Assembly (NCBI RefSeq): GCF_004135605.1 | Contig: NZ_SDPT01000002.1 | Location: forward strand, 1,054,001 to 1,118,000 | DNA: 64,000 bases | Source: Sphingomonas desiccabilis | GTDB lineage: Bacteria; Pseudomonadota; Alphaproteobacteria; Sphingomonadales; Sphingomonadaceae | Direction: 5' to 3' | Shown: positions 46,793 to 55,241 of the stretch, one piece after another | Layout of the letters: the number at the start of each line of letters is the position of its first letter | Numbering within the stretch: the stretch's first letter is position 1 | Program-made: the position numbers and the translations under genes | The notes under the pieces: generated by a model | Database searches by the model: none | What the model saw: only the letters and a program-made list of their open reading frames with translations | What the model was told of the DNA's origin: nothing

Positions 46793-47169
46793 AGGCGTTG
46801 GGCGGATTGGGCGCCTTGCTGCTGCCGGCGGCACTCGCCGGGTGCCGCGGCGAGACGCCGCGCGCCGCACTCCCGCAACCCGCGGCCTTCGCTGCCTGCC
46901 AGACCTGCCATCGTACCACGCCGGGCGCCAGCGCACTCGGACCCAGCCTCGCGGGCCTTGCCGACCGGCGGGCCGGGAGCCTGCCCGGCTATGGCTATTC
47001 CCCTGCGCTGCAGAAGCTGGAGGGCCGCTGGGACGAGCCGCGGCTCACCGCATTCCTGCTTGACCCGACTGGCGTCATGCCCGGCACCCGCATGGCCTTT
47101 GCCGGGTTGGAGGACCGGAAGCAGGCGACCGAGGTCGCGCGCTACGTGCTCAGTCTTCCAGAAGAATGA
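46789..47169 (+). CDS. Cytochrome c lipoprotein
   Basis: A 126-aa class I-type cytochrome. The N-terminus ends in a lipobox (LLPAALAGC), so it is probably a membrane-bound lipoprotein. One haem-attachment site, CQTCH, lies near residue 40, and a likely Met ligand is in GVMPGTRMAFAG. It would take electrons from the FAD subunit and pass them to the respiratory chain. Four-base overlap with the upstream small subunit completes a three-gene operon. Confidence 0.85.
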   Translation: MKALGGLGALLLPAALAGCRGETPRAALPQPAAFAACQTCHRTTPGASALGPSLAGLADRRAGSLPGYGYSPALQKLEGRWDEPRLTAFLLDPTGVMPGTRMAFAGLEDRKQATEVARYVLSLPEE

Positions 47170-47184
47170 AGCGTCGGCCTGCCA

Positions 47185-47275
47185 CTGCTCCCGCGTGCCC
47201 GCAAGAGGAGGGAATCAGGGGCTAACAACGCCTCAAGCGCGCTACTCTGGGCGCCCGCCTGGGCGGAGCACAGGA
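47185..47275. repeat. Degenerate inverted doublet of palindromic repeats (copy C)
   Basis: CTGCTCCCGCGTGCCCGC... and, inverted, GGGCGCCCGCCTGGGCGGAG then CACAGG. It matches the layout of the doublets at 37.3 and 42.0 kb but is less well conserved. It lies in the 342-base gap between the cytochrome gene and the rimO stop, otherwise empty. Confidence 0.45.
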
Positions 47276-47511
47276 AGGAGAAGTGCGGACCCTCGCATCG
47301 TCCTCTTGAAGGGAGCCGAGCCGGGTTCCGTTGGACCACGAGAGCGCTCCGCGCACTGGGTCAGGAAGGTCGAAGATGGCCTAGGAGCGGATTGGGCGGA
47401 CTCAGGACATCCGCAAAACACCCCGACGGCGCCCGGCGTTCGCCGGACACCGTGGTGCTCGGAAGGCAGCCTGCTCTCCGCCGCCCGCAGCCAGGTGAGA
47501 ACAGCCGCCGA

Positions 47512-48861
47512 TCAGCGGCTGACCGGCACCCCGTAGAGATCGTGCTCATCGGCATCCTCGACGAGCACCGGGACGATGTCCCCCTGCGCCAGATGGCCGG
47601 AGTCGCGCAGGAACACCTCGCCGTCGATGCCGGGCGCGTCGGCCTGCGAGCGGCCGGTGGCACCCCCCTCGGCATCGACGTCGTCGATGATGACGGGGAT
47701 GGTGCGGCCGACCTTCGCCTGGAGCTTGGCGGCCGAGATCGCGGCGGTCTTCTCCATCAGACGCGTGTAGCGTTCTTCCTTCACTTCCTCCGGCACCGGG
47801 TCCGGAAGCGTGTTGGCGGCCGCGCCCTCGACCGGCTCGAAGCGGAACGCGCCGACGCGGTCGAGCTGGGCCTCGTCCAGCCAGTCAAGGAGGTACTGGA
47901 AGTCCTCCTCGGTCTCGCCGGGGAAGCCGACCACGAAGGACGAGCGGATCGCGATGTCCGGGCAGATCGCCCGCCAGCCGCGCAGGCGCTCGAGCACCTT
48001 GGCGTCGTTGGCCGGGCGCTTCATCGTGCGCAGCACCTTGGGGCTGGCATGCTGGAACGGGATGTCGAGGTAGGGGACGACCAGCCCCTGCGCCATCAGC
48101 GGGATGACCTGCTCGACGTGCGGATAGGGGTAGACATAGTGCAGCCGCACCCACACCGGCTGGTCGGGCGTGCCGAGTTTGCCGAGCTCGCGGGCGAGAT
48201 CGGTCATGTGCGGGCGGACTTCCTCGCCCTTCCAGAGGCGCGGCTGGTCGCGGATGTCGATGCCGTAGGCTGAGGTGTCCTGGCTGATGACCAGCAGCTC
48301 GCGGGTGCCCGCCGCAACCAGCTTTTCGGCTTCGCGCAGGATCGCGTCGGGCCGCCGCGAGGCCAGATCGCCGCGGATCGACGGGATGATGCAGAAGGAG
48401 CAGCGGTGATTGCAGCCTTCGGAGATCTTCAGATAGCTGTAGTGGCGCGGCGTGAGCTTGAGCCCCGCCTCCGGCACCAGATCGACGAAGGGCGAGGGGA
48501 TCGGCGGCGCCGCCTCGTGCACGGCCTCGACGACCGATTCGTACTGGTGCGCGCCGGTGATCGCGAGGACGTTGGGGAAGCGCGCGCGGATCGCCGCGGC
48601 CTCGTCGCCCATGCAGCCGGTGACGATGACGCGGCCGTTCTCGGCGATGGCCTCGCCGATCGCCTCCAGGCTCTCCTCCTTGGCGGAGTCGAGGAAGCCG
48701 CAGGTGTTGACGAGCACCACGTCCGCGCCGGCATAGTCCGGCGACAGGCCGTAGCCGTCGCTACGCAGCTTGGTGAGGATCCGTTCGCTGTCGACGAGGT
48801 TCTTCGGACAGCCGAGCGAAACCATCCCCACTTTCGGGGCTTCGGGAAGTCTGGTTGCCAT
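47512..48861 (-). CDS. rimO: Ribosomal protein S12 methylthiotransferase RimO
   Basis: Radical-SAM enzyme that adds a methylthio group to an aspartate of ribosomal protein S12. The protein has 449 aa. N-terminal MTTase domain with an Fe-S cluster ([32 protein letters not shown]), the radical-SAM motif [15 protein letters not shown], and a C-terminal TRAM domain ([20 protein letters not shown]). The [12 protein letters not shown] block separates RimO from MiaB. Confidence 0.96.
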   Translation of the reverse strand: MATRLPEAPKVGMVSLGCPKNLVDSERILTKLRSDGYGLSPDYAGADVVLVNTCGFLDSAKEESLEAIGEAIAENGRVIVTGCMGDEAAAIRARFPNVLAITGAHQYESVVEAVHEAAPPIPSPFVDLVPEAGLKLTPRHYSYLKISEGCNHRCSFCIIPSIRGDLASRRPDAILREAEKLVAAGTRELLVISQDTSAYGIDIRDQPRLWKGEEVRPHMTDLARELGKLGTPDQPVWVRLHYVYPYPHVEQVIPLMAQGLVVPYLDIPFQHASPKVLRTMKRPANDAKVLERLRGWRAICPDIAIRSSFVVGFPGETEEDFQYLLDWLDEAQLDRVGAFRFEPVEGAAANTLPDPVPEEVKEERYTRLMEKTAAISAAKLQAKVGRTIPVIIDDVDAEGGATGRSQADAPGIDGEVFLRDSGHLAQGDIVPVLVEDADEHDLYGVPVSR

Positions 48862-48883
48862 GATCGCCGGGCGACATAGTGAT

Positions 48884-48910
48884 TTCCTGCCAAAAAGATA
48901 GAGGCAGGAA
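48884..48910. repeat. Inverted repeat upstream of rimO
   Basis: TTCCTGCC, 11-base loop, GGCAGGAA: a perfect 8-bp stem between rimO and the DUF486 gene. No T-run follows on either strand; function unknown. Confidence 0.4.
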
Positions 48911-48935
48911 TGCGTTGGCGCCGCTCAGCCGACCC

Positions 48936-49292
48936 TCAAGCGGCAGGCGCGCGGAACACGAACCAGGCGCCGAGCGCGATCAGCCCGAAGCCGATCAGGT
49001 GGTTCACCGTGATCTTCTGCCCCAGGTAGAGCACGGAAAAGGCGCAGAAGATCGCCAGCGTGATCACCTCCTGCATCGCCTTGAGCTGGGCAGCCGAATA
49101 GACCTGCGCGCCGATCCGGTTGGCGGGCACGGCCAAGCAATATTCGAAGAAGGCGATGCCCCAGCTGCCCAGGATGATCAGCAGCATCGGCGCGCTGCGG
49201 ACCTTCAGATGCCCGTACCAGGCAAAGGTCATGAACAGGTTCGAGCAGACCAGCAGCAGGATCGGCAGCAGCCGGGTCGCGACCTCCGACAT
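48936..49292 (-). CDS. DMT-type small membrane protein, DUF486 family
   Basis: A 118-aa protein with four hydrophobic segments, about half the size of a full DMT transporter. Family-like blocks: FMTFAWYGHLKVRSAPMLLI, SWGIAFFEYCLAVPANRIG and AQLKAMQEVITLAIFCAFSV. Function unknown; it may dimerise like small multidrug exporters. Its start overlaps the stop of the potassium-channel gene (both at 49292), suggesting one operon with the channel and the NlpD-like lipoprotein. Confidence 0.85.
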   Translation of the reverse strand: MSEVATRLLPILLLVCSNLFMTFAWYGHLKVRSAPMLLIILGSWGIAFFEYCLAVPANRIGAQVYSAAQLKAMQEVITLAIFCAFSVLYLGQKITVNHLIGFGLIALGAWFVFRAPAA

Positions 49293-50335
49293 CAGGGGAG
49301 CGTCGGCCCGGAGGCCATTTTCCGGTTCGGGACGATCTCGACGATCAGGTCTCCGGCCTGGAGCGATGCCGCTTCGGCTTCGGCGAAGCTGAAAAAGCGG
49401 TCGCCGCGGTAGACGCGCACACCGAGTCCCGTCGTGATCGCCGAAAGCGGATTTCCCACCTCCTCCGGCCGGACGGGCCGCTCCGACAAGGCCACGGGCC
49501 CGCCGATGGAGGCGAGATCGTTGATATAGTCCGCCATGTGCGGTCCGCGGCAGGACCCGGCCAGCAGCAATCCGGCGAAGCTCACCGGATTGATCACCGT
49601 GGTGGCACCCGCCGCCCGGGCAGGCAGTTCGTTGTCCTCAGCCTTGACGATGATGCTGATCGGCAGACTGGGGGCGAGATGGCGCGCGGTGAGCGTAACC
49701 AGGATGGAGGTATCGTCCCGCCCGGCTGCCGCGATCATCGTCTTAGCGCTGCCAACGCGCACGTCCTGCAGCACCGTGTCGCGGGTGGCGTCGCCCTGCA
49801 GCACCGTGCATCCCACCGCTTCTGCCGCGGCGATGTTCGCCGGATCGCAATCGACGACCACGATCCGCTCGGGCTGCTCGCCGCGTGCGATCAGTTCCGC
49901 GACCGCCTCGGATCCCGTCTTTCCGAAGCCCGCGACGATCACATGGCCTTCGAGATTTCTTTGGATGCGTCCCATCAGCCATCGGTCCCAGGTGCGTCGA
50001 AGCACGAATTGATAAGTGGTGCCGATGAACAGCAGCACCACGAACACGCGGATCGGCGTGACGATCAGCGCGTCGAACAGCCGCGCGCGCTCGGACACCG
50101 GCGCGATGTCTCCATAGCCCGTCGTCGTGATCGAGATCATCGTGAAATAGATGACGTCGACGAAACTGACGACCCCATCATAATTGTCGCGCAGCCCGGC
50201 GCGGTCGAACCAATGGACGCTGATCGCGAGCCCGAGGAGCGCGAGCACTGCCAATACCCGCCAGGCGATCTGTGCCCAGATCGGAGTCTGGGAGGCTCGC
50301 CGCAGCGTGCGGTGCGAGAGTTCGCGCCGGTTCAC
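49292..50335 (-). CDS. Two-helix potassium channel with RCK domains
   Basis: A 347-aa inner-membrane protein. Two transmembrane helices (residues about 20-40 and 80-105) flank the pore loop with selectivity filter TTTGYGDIAP. A TrkA_N/RCK nucleotide-binding domain follows (VIVAGFGKTGSEAVAELIA, GDATRDTVLQDVRVG) and then an RCK_C domain near residues 270-340. The architecture matches Kch/MthK-type channels, gated by a ligand on the cytoplasmic ring. It starts with GTG at 50335, which overlaps the stop of the upstream lipoprotein gene (GTGA). Confidence 0.9.
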   Translation of the reverse strand: MNRRELSHRTLRRASQTPIWAQIAWRVLAVLALLGLAISVHWFDRAGLRDNYDGVVSFVDVIYFTMISITTTGYGDIAPVSERARLFDALIVTPIRVFVVLLFIGTTYQFVLRRTWDRWLMGRIQRNLEGHVIVAGFGKTGSEAVAELIARGEQPERIVVVDCDPANIAAAEAVGCTVLQGDATRDTVLQDVRVGSAKTMIAAAGRDDTSILVTLTARHLAPSLPISIIVKAEDNELPARAAGATTVINPVSFAGLLLAGSCRGPHMADYINDLASIGGPVALSERPVRPEEVGNPLSAITTGLGVRVYRGDRFFSFAEAEAASLQAGDLIVEIVPNRKMASGPTLP

Positions 50336-51411
50336 CGTGCGGGCAGCTTGGAAAGCGGATCGACGGGCGCGCGCCCCTGGCGGATCTCGAAGTGGAGTTG
50401 CGGCCGGGCGGCATAGCCGGTCTCCCCCGAAACCGCGATCTGCTGGCCGCGCTTGACCGACTGGCCCCGCTGGACGAGCAACTCTTTCGCATGGCCATAG
50501 ACGCTGGTGTAGCGGTCGCCGTGCCGGAGGATGACCACGCCCCCAAGACCCGGCACGCCGCTGCCGGCATAGGCGACGACGCCGTCCGCCGCCGCCAGGA
50601 CGGGCGTGCCGAGCGGCACCGCAATCTTGATGCCGTCGTTCCGCTCGCCGCTTTCACCCGCGCCGAAGCGTTTCACGACGGTGCCGCTGGCCGGCCACTG
50701 GAACTGACCGGCGAGGCGCGCGGGCGGAGCCACCGCAGCACTGGGGGGCAGCACGCGGGCGGGCGAAGCGGTGGCTCGGGCGGGCTTGTCCTCCGGCTCG
50801 ATCGCCGGCTCGCCGCCGGTCAGGATGTCGTCGATGTCGAGGCGGAAGGCGGCGGCCCGTTCGGCGACGCTCATGCCGGCCGTTGCCGCCGCGCCCGGGA
50901 TCAGGATCCGCTGTCCGGTGCGGAGGATATAGGGGTCCTCCAGGCCATTAGCGGCAACGATCTTCGACCAGGGCACGCCATAGGCGCGGGCGATGGCGAT
51001 GCCGGTCTGCCCCTCGCGCACCAGATGGTAGCGGCCGCCCGGAATGGCGAGCTTCTGCCCTGGATAGATGGTGAAGGGCGGGGCGAGACCGTTGGCGCGC
51101 GCGATCGCTTCCGATCCCGCGCCCGTCTTGTTCGCGATGGCGCGCAGCGTCTCCCCACGGGCTACGGTGTGCACGTCCTGCGCAACCGTTCGGGCGTCCG
51201 CCACGACGCGGTTGACCTCCCACGCGGGCGGCGCGGTCGGCGGTGCAGTCACCCCTTCCGCCTGCGTCGGCGCGCGGTCTGGCCGATCGTCCGGCGGCCC
51301 TGCAACCGTTGTGGACGGGATCTGTTGCGGGCGGCCGCCGGGAATGCAGGCACCCAGCAGCCCCAGTGCCAGCAGGGGCAGGGCGCGGCAGCAAGCGCGT
51401 CGGCCGATCAT
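50332..51411 (-). CDS. NlpD-like LysM/M23 lipoprotein with degenerate metal site
   Basis: A 359-aa envelope lipoprotein: signal with lipobox LLGAC (LPLLALGLLGAC), two LysM peptidoglycan-binding modules (VARGETLRAIANKTGAGSEA; VREGQTGIAIARAYGVPWSK) and a C-terminal M23 domain (about residues 240-355). Active M23 enzymes have His-x-x-x-Asp and HxH zinc ligands. Here the first motif reads NDGIKIAVP (His and Asp replaced) and the last reads QLHFEI (first His replaced), so it is probably not a hydrolase but an amidase activator like NlpD/EnvC. The ATG at 51411 follows GGAGGGGGAACGC; other in-frame Mets lie up to 51444. Confidence 0.87.
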   Translation of the reverse strand: MIGRRACCRALPLLALGLLGACIPGGRPQQIPSTTVAGPPDDRPDRAPTQAEGVTAPPTAPPAWEVNRVVADARTVAQDVHTVARGETLRAIANKTGAGSEAIARANGLAPPFTIYPGQKLAIPGGRYHLVREGQTGIAIARAYGVPWSKIVAANGLEDPYILRTGQRILIPGAAATAGMSVAERAAAFRLDIDDILTGGEPAIEPEDKPARATASPARVLPPSAAVAPPARLAGQFQWPASGTVVKRFGAGESGERNDGIKIAVPLGTPVLAAADGVVAYAGSGVPGLGGVVILRHGDRYTSVYGHAKELLVQRGQSVKRGQQIAVSGETGYAARPQLHFEIRQGRAPVDPLSKLPAR

Positions 51412-51452
51412 GCGTTCCCCCTCCATCCCTTGCCTGCCCCGCAAACCGGTCT

Positions 51453-52733
51453 TCAGCGCGTCGGCGCGAGCGTCTCCAGTCCGCCCAGATAGGGCTGCAG
51501 CACGTCCGGTACGCCGACGCTGCCGTCGCCACGCTGATAATTTTCCAACACTGCCACGAGCGTACGGCCGACGGCCAGGCCCGAGCCGTTGAGCGTGTGG
51601 ACGAAGCGCGTCGCCTTTTCACCCTCCGGCCGGAAGCGTGCGTTCATCCGGCGTGCCTGGAAATCGGCGCAGGTGGAGCAGCTCGAGATTTCGCGATAGC
51701 GATCCTGGCCGGGCAGCCACACCTCCAGATCGTAGGTGCGGGCCGCCGAGAAGCCCATGTCGCCGGTGCACAGCTTCATGCGACGGAAGGGCAGGCCGAG
51801 ACGCGTGAGGATGTCCTCGGCCGCCGCCGTCATGCGCTCATGCTCCGCTTCCGACTGCTCGGGCGTGGTGATCGAGACCATCTCCGCCTTTTCGAACTGG
51901 TGCTGGCGGATGAAGCCGCGCGTGTCGCGACCCGCCGCACCCGCTTCGGAGCGGAAGCAGGCGGTAAGCGCGGTAAAGCGCAACGGGAGTTCCGTTTCGC
52001 TCAGGATCTTGCCGGCAACGATGTTGGTGAGGCTCACCTCGGCAGTGGGGATCAGCCAGCGGCCGTCGGTGGTGCGGAACAGGTCCTCGGCGAACTTGGG
52101 GAGCTGCCCGGTTCCGAACACCGCCTCGTCGCGGACCAGCAGGGGCGGCACCACCTGCTCGAAGCCGTGCGCGTCGGAGAGCGTGTCGAGCATGAACTGG
52201 CCGAGCGCGCGGTGCAGCCGTGCGGCGCCCCCCCGAACCAACGTGAAGCGCGCGCCGGACAGCGCAGCGCCCGTTTCGAAGTCGAGGCCGATCGCGGGGC
52301 CGATCGCGTCGTGCTCCCGGACGGCGAAGTCGAAGTTCGGCCGCTCGCCGCGCTCGTGCACCAGGACGTTGTCTTCCTCACCCGCGCCTTCGGGCACATC
52401 CGCGAGGGGCAGGTTGGGGATCGCCGCAAGGCGGCCTGCGAGTTCCTCCCCCAGGGTGCGCTCCTCCGCCTCCAGGGCGGGCAGCCGCTCCTTGAGGACC
52501 GCCACCTCCGCCATCAGCGCCGCAGCGGTTTCCTCGTCGCGCTTCGCCTTGGCAGCACCGATCGCCTTCGACGCCTCGTTGCGGCGTGCCTGGCCCTGCT
52601 GCAGTTCGGTCACCAGCGCGCGGTGGCGCTCGCCGAGGGCGACCAGTTCGGCCGCGGTGCCGGGCAGGCCCCGGCGAGCGAGCACTGCGTCAAAAGCTGC
52701 GGGATCGTCGCGGATCAAGCGGATGTCGTGCAT
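51453..52733 (-). CDS. serS: Serine-tRNA ligase
   Basis: Class II synthetase of 426 aa that charges tRNA-Ser. The N-terminal coiled-coil arm (about residues 25-105) binds the long variable arm of tRNA-Ser. Motif 2 [23 protein letters not shown] and motif 3 [20 protein letters not shown], with [20 protein letters not shown], are all intact. The start [15 protein letters not shown] is standard, though the frame is open upstream. Confidence 0.96.
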   Translation of the reverse strand: MHDIRLIRDDPAAFDAVLARRGLPGTAAELVALGERHRALVTELQQGQARRNEASKAIGAAKAKRDEETAAALMAEVAVLKERLPALEAEERTLGEELAGRLAAIPNLPLADVPEGAGEEDNVLVHERGERPNFDFAVREHDAIGPAIGLDFETGAALSGARFTLVRGGAARLHRALGQFMLDTLSDAHGFEQVVPPLLVRDEAVFGTGQLPKFAEDLFRTTDGRWLIPTAEVSLTNIVAGKILSETELPLRFTALTACFRSEAGAAGRDTRGFIRQHQFEKAEMVSITTPEQSEAEHERMTAAAEDILTRLGLPFRRMKLCTGDMGFSAARTYDLEVWLPGQDRYREISSCSTCADFQARRMNARFRPEGEKATRFVHTLNGSGLAVGRTLVAVLENYQRGDGSVGVPDVLQPYLGGLETLAPTR

Positions 52734-52786
52734 GGCCGCGGCTATGGCGGCGCCGTCCGCGCGGTGCAAGCCGCAAGACAAGGCGG

Positions 52787-52812
52787 GAAACCTGTGCCGC
52801 GAGCGGTGCGTT
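52787..52812 (+). promoter_or_regulatory. Candidate EcfG-type promoter
   Basis: GAAAC (52787-52791), 17 bases, CGTT (52809-52812), one mismatch to GGAAC-N17-CGTT, about 35 bases before the host-attachment-family gene. Confidence 0.35.
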
Positions 52813-52845
52813 GGGCTGGCAACTGGAACGAGAGGAGACCCTACC

Positions 52846-53355
52846 ATGCAGATTCCCCACGACGCCTTCGTGCTCGTCGCCGACGGCCGCAAGATGCTGT
52901 TCCTGCGCAATGAGGGTGACGCGGTGCAGCCGAACCTGCAGGTCGAGGCGAAGGAAATCCACCCCAACCCCAAGGACGGCGACCAGAAGCGCGACGCAGC
53001 CGGAGCCGCCTCGTCGACCCAGTCGGGCCCTGGGGCACCCGCGGTTGCGCGGAACGGCTCGATGCACGCGCAGGGGGGCGGTGCGCAGTTTGCACCTTCC
53101 CGCGGGACGTTCGAGGAAACCGACTTCCACCAGCTGGAGGAGGACCGATTTGCGGCAGAGACCGCAGAGATGCTGCGCAAGCGCGCGCTCAGCAACGAGT
53201 TCGACAAGCTGATCATTGTCGCGCCGCCCAAGACGCTGGGCGAACTTCGCAAGCACTACCACAAGGAAGTTAGCAGCCGGCTGGTCGGCGAACTGGACAA
53301 GGACCTGACCGGCCATCCGGTGGATCAGATCGAGCGCCTTCTGCTCGACGCCTGA
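52846..53355 (+). CDS. Host attachment protein family (PF10116-like)
   Basis: A 169-aa cytoplasmic-looking protein without signal peptide. Family-like features are the start [20 protein letters not shown], the disordered Gly/Ala/Ser middle (about residues 48-85), [20 protein letters not shown], and the C-terminal block [20 protein letters not shown] then VDQIERLLL. The family name comes from a plant-attachment phenotype in Agrobacterium; the fold looks like a release-factor/actin-like domain and biochemical function is unknown. AGAGGAGACC precedes the ATG, and a strong terminator follows. Confidence 0.87.
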   Translation: MQIPHDAFVLVADGRKMLFLRNEGDAVQPNLQVEAKEIHPNPKDGDQKRDAAGAASSTQSGPGAPAVARNGSMHAQGGGAQFAPSRGTFEETDFHQLEEDRFAAETAEMLRKRALSNEFDKLIIVAPPKTLGELRKHYHKEVSSRLVGELDKDLTGHPVDQIERLLLDA

Positions 53356-53381
53356 CGCGACCGAGCGCCGAAGGAGGGAAG

Positions 53382-53410
53382 GGCCGCGCGAGGCGATCGC
53401 GCGGCCTTTT
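53382..53410 (+). terminator. Intrinsic terminator
   Basis: GGCCGCGCG (53382-53390), 7-base loop, perfect complement CGCGCGGCC (53398-53406), TTTT. Ends the host-attachment-family transcript. Confidence 0.88.
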
Positions 53411-53450
53411 CTATGCGGAGACCTCCGACACTATGCGGAGGGCTCCGATT
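53411..53450. repeat. 20-bp tandem duplication including the stop of the Ser/Gly protein gene
   Basis: CTATGCGGAGACCTCCGACA is followed directly by CTATGCGGAGGGCTCCGATT (16 of 20 bases the same). The second copy encodes the last residues SEPSA and the TAG of the leftward gene, so the first copy looks like a duplicated gene end. Confidence 0.6.
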
Positions 53451-54297
53451 GGGGCTTGCGGGCGAGGCGGCGGCGGGCAATCAGCGCCGCGGCGGCACCG
53501 CCGAACAGCAGCAGCATCGGCGGCGCGGGCACCGGGGCGGGTGGCCCTGGAGGGCCTGGAGGGCCCGGCGGATGGCCATGCGAGCTGCCGGAACTGGTCG
53601 AGGTCGAGCTGGACGTCGAGGAGGAACTCGATGTCGAGGACGAGGTGGAGGTCGATGACCCGCCGCTGCTTGTTGAGGTCGACGATCCGCCGGTGGACGT
53701 CGACGTCGAGGAACCGCCCGTCGACGTCGAGGATCCCCCGGTCGACGTCGAGGTGGAGGAGCCACCCGTTGAAGTGGAGGAGCCGCCGGTCGAAGTGGAG
53801 GATCCTCCGGTCGAAGTCGAGGATCCTCCAGTCGACGTCGAGCCCCCGCTCGAACTGGAACTCGTGGTCGAGGAGATGACGATGCCGCTCGAGCCGCCGG
53901 TGCCGCCCACGAAGCCACCGCCGCCGAAGAAACCACCGCCGTAGAAGCCACCGCCTCCGGTGCCGCCGACGACGACCGGCTCGCTGCTACCGCCGCTCGA
54001 CGCAACCGGCGCCTCGCCGCTCGAACCCACATACACCGGCGGCGGAGACGAGGGTTCTGGCGCTCCGGCGACCGTCACCACGGGCGGCGGACAGGCGGCG
54101 GCCGTCACCACCGGATTGCGGAGCAGCCGCTTGGTCGGGCGCGGCGTTTCCTGGCGGGCGACTCGCTTCTTCGGGACGATCCGCTTGGTGATGCCGTAGC
54201 TGGTCGGGTTCTCGGCCACGTGCACGGCGCCGCCTCCGACCAACGCACCACCACAGGCGCATGCACAGAGTTTCGCCAAGGCCATACGAACCGACAT
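53431..54297 (-). CDS. Exported Ser/Thr/Gly-repeat protein with VPAP C-terminal sorting-like tag
   Basis: A 288-aa protein. N-terminal signal-like segment (MALAKLCACACGGALVGGGA), then a basic region (KRIVPKKRVARQETPRPTKR), Gly-rich stretches (GGGGFYGGGFFGGGGFVGG), and a long run of STSTGGS-type repeats. A collagen-like PPGPPGPPG stretch precedes the C-terminus, which has the tripartite layout of PEP-CTERM tags: VPAPP, a hydrophobic helix (MLLLFGGAAAALIA) and RRRLARK. The tag has VPAP where exosortase substrates usually have VPEP. Ser/Thr-rich repeats are typical O-glycosylation targets. ATG at 54312 is an alternative start. Confidence 0.75.
   Translation of the reverse strand: MSVRMALAKLCACACGGALVGGGAVHVAENPTSYGITKRIVPKKRVARQETPRPTKRLLRNPVVTAAACPPPVVTVAGAPEPSSPPPVYVGSSGEAPVASSGGSSEPVVVGGTGGGGFYGGGFFGGGGFVGGTGGSSGIVISSTTSSSSSGGSTSTGGSSTSTGGSSTSTGGSSTSTGGSSTSTSTGGSSTSTGGSSTSTSTGGSSTSTSSGGSSTSTSSSTSSSSSTSSSTSTSSGSSHGHPPGPPGPPGPPAPVPAPPMLLLFGGAAAALIARRRLARKPQSEPSA
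53640..53870. repeat. In-frame tandem repeats encoding Ser-Thr-Gly-Gly-Ser units
   Basis: Repeating 18-24 base units built from GTCGACGTCGAG and GAGGATCCTCCGGTCGA-like blocks. On the minus strand they encode STSTGGS repeats. Likely to vary in copy number between strains. Confidence 0.7.
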
Positions 54298-54692
54298 AGT
54301 GCCACTCTTCATCTTTGGCAGGAGTCGCAGCCGTCGGATGACGGCCGCACCACGCTCGCACGCACCGGGTCCGGCACGCTCAGCAACGCGTCAGACCATT
54401 AACGCTTCTATAACCATATCGCGCCGGCAGATCACGTCCTTCTGCGACCCGCGAGGTCGCCTGTGTCGTTATGGCACGAACCTGGCTTGGTCCCGCTGGG
54501 GAACATTGCTGCGACGTTTGAAGTCCTCGCGCGACAGGTCGCAGAAATTCCCCGAAGTTGATCGGGATAAAAGCGAGTGTTCCTGCGATCTTGTGCGCTT
54601 GTGATGGCTTGTGCTTGTCAGTATAGGCGCGCCAGGCACAGGCGGTTCCCCCGCCAGTACGTTCGGGCGGGAGACCGGGGTGGAGAGTGGGG
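54298..54692. other. Intergenic region before dksA
   Basis: A 395-base divergent region between the Ser/Gly-repeat gene and dksA, somewhat less GC-rich than its surroundings. Apart from one promoter-like element near 54600, no ORF or structured RNA is convincing. Confidence 0.5.
54598..54627 (+). promoter_or_regulatory. Candidate promoter for dksA
   Basis: CTTGTG (54598-54603), 18 bases, TATAGG (54622-54627), about 65 bases before the dksA ATG. Prediction by eye. Confidence 0.4.
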
Positions 54693-55160
54693 ATGGCAAG
54701 TGTTTTCGATTTGACCGGGCAATCTGACACACCGCCCGCTGCGGCCAATGATCAGGTCGCCGACGGCTATCGTCCAACTCCGGACGAGCCGTTCATGAAC
54801 CTGCGGCAGCAGGCGTATTTTCGGCAAAAGCTGCTCGCGTGGAAGGAAGCGATCCACCGCGAGGCACAGGGCACGCTTTCCCAGTTGCAGGTGGACTCTC
54901 TTCGCGAGGCGGATCTGACCGACCGCGCATCGAGCGAGACCGATTGGTCCATCGAACTGCGTACCCGCGACCGCCAGCGCAAGCTGATCGCAAAGATCGA
55001 TGCGGCGCTCCGTCGCATCGAAGATGGCGAATATGGCTATTGCGAGGTCACCGGCGAGCCGATCTCGCTGGGCCGCCTCGAAGCGCGGCCGATCGCGACG
55101 ATGACTGTCGAAGCGCAGGAGCGGCACGAACGGCAGGAGAAGATCTCCCGGGAGGAATAG
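54693..55160 (+). CDS. dksA: RNA polymerase-binding transcription factor DksA (single-Cys type)
   Basis: Binds the RNA polymerase secondary channel and, with ppGpp, adjusts rRNA and amino-acid promoters. The protein has 155 aa: N-terminal extension, coiled coil (LRQQAYFRQKLLAWKEAIHR to about residue 110) with the acidic tip in SLREADLTDRASSETDW, then a zinc-finger-like C-terminus. Only one of the four canonical zinc cysteines remains (GYCEVTGEPISLGRLEARP). Single-cysteine or cysteine-poor DksA forms are usual in alphaproteobacteria. ATG at 54693 follows GGAGAGTGG; a GTG two codons upstream is possible. Confidence 0.92.
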   Translation: MASVFDLTGQSDTPPAAANDQVADGYRPTPDEPFMNLRQQAYFRQKLLAWKEAIHREAQGTLSQLQVDSLREADLTDRASSETDWSIELRTRDRQRKLIAKIDAALRRIEDGEYGYCEVTGEPISLGRLEARPIATMTVEAQERHERQEKISREE

Positions 55161-55241
55161 GCTCCCGCCGGCCCAGGATTAACTTTTGGGTAAGGAGTTG
55201 CTGGTTGAGGTCTGCCGAAGCATGCGTTCGGAGTAGATAGG

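Noticed and set aside
53456..53944. 162-aa plus-strand frame rich in Val-Glu-Glu-Pro-Pro repeats
   Set aside because: It is the complement of the Ser/Thr/Gly repeats of the minus-strand gene, which has a signal sequence and a C-terminal anchor; the plus frame has neither.
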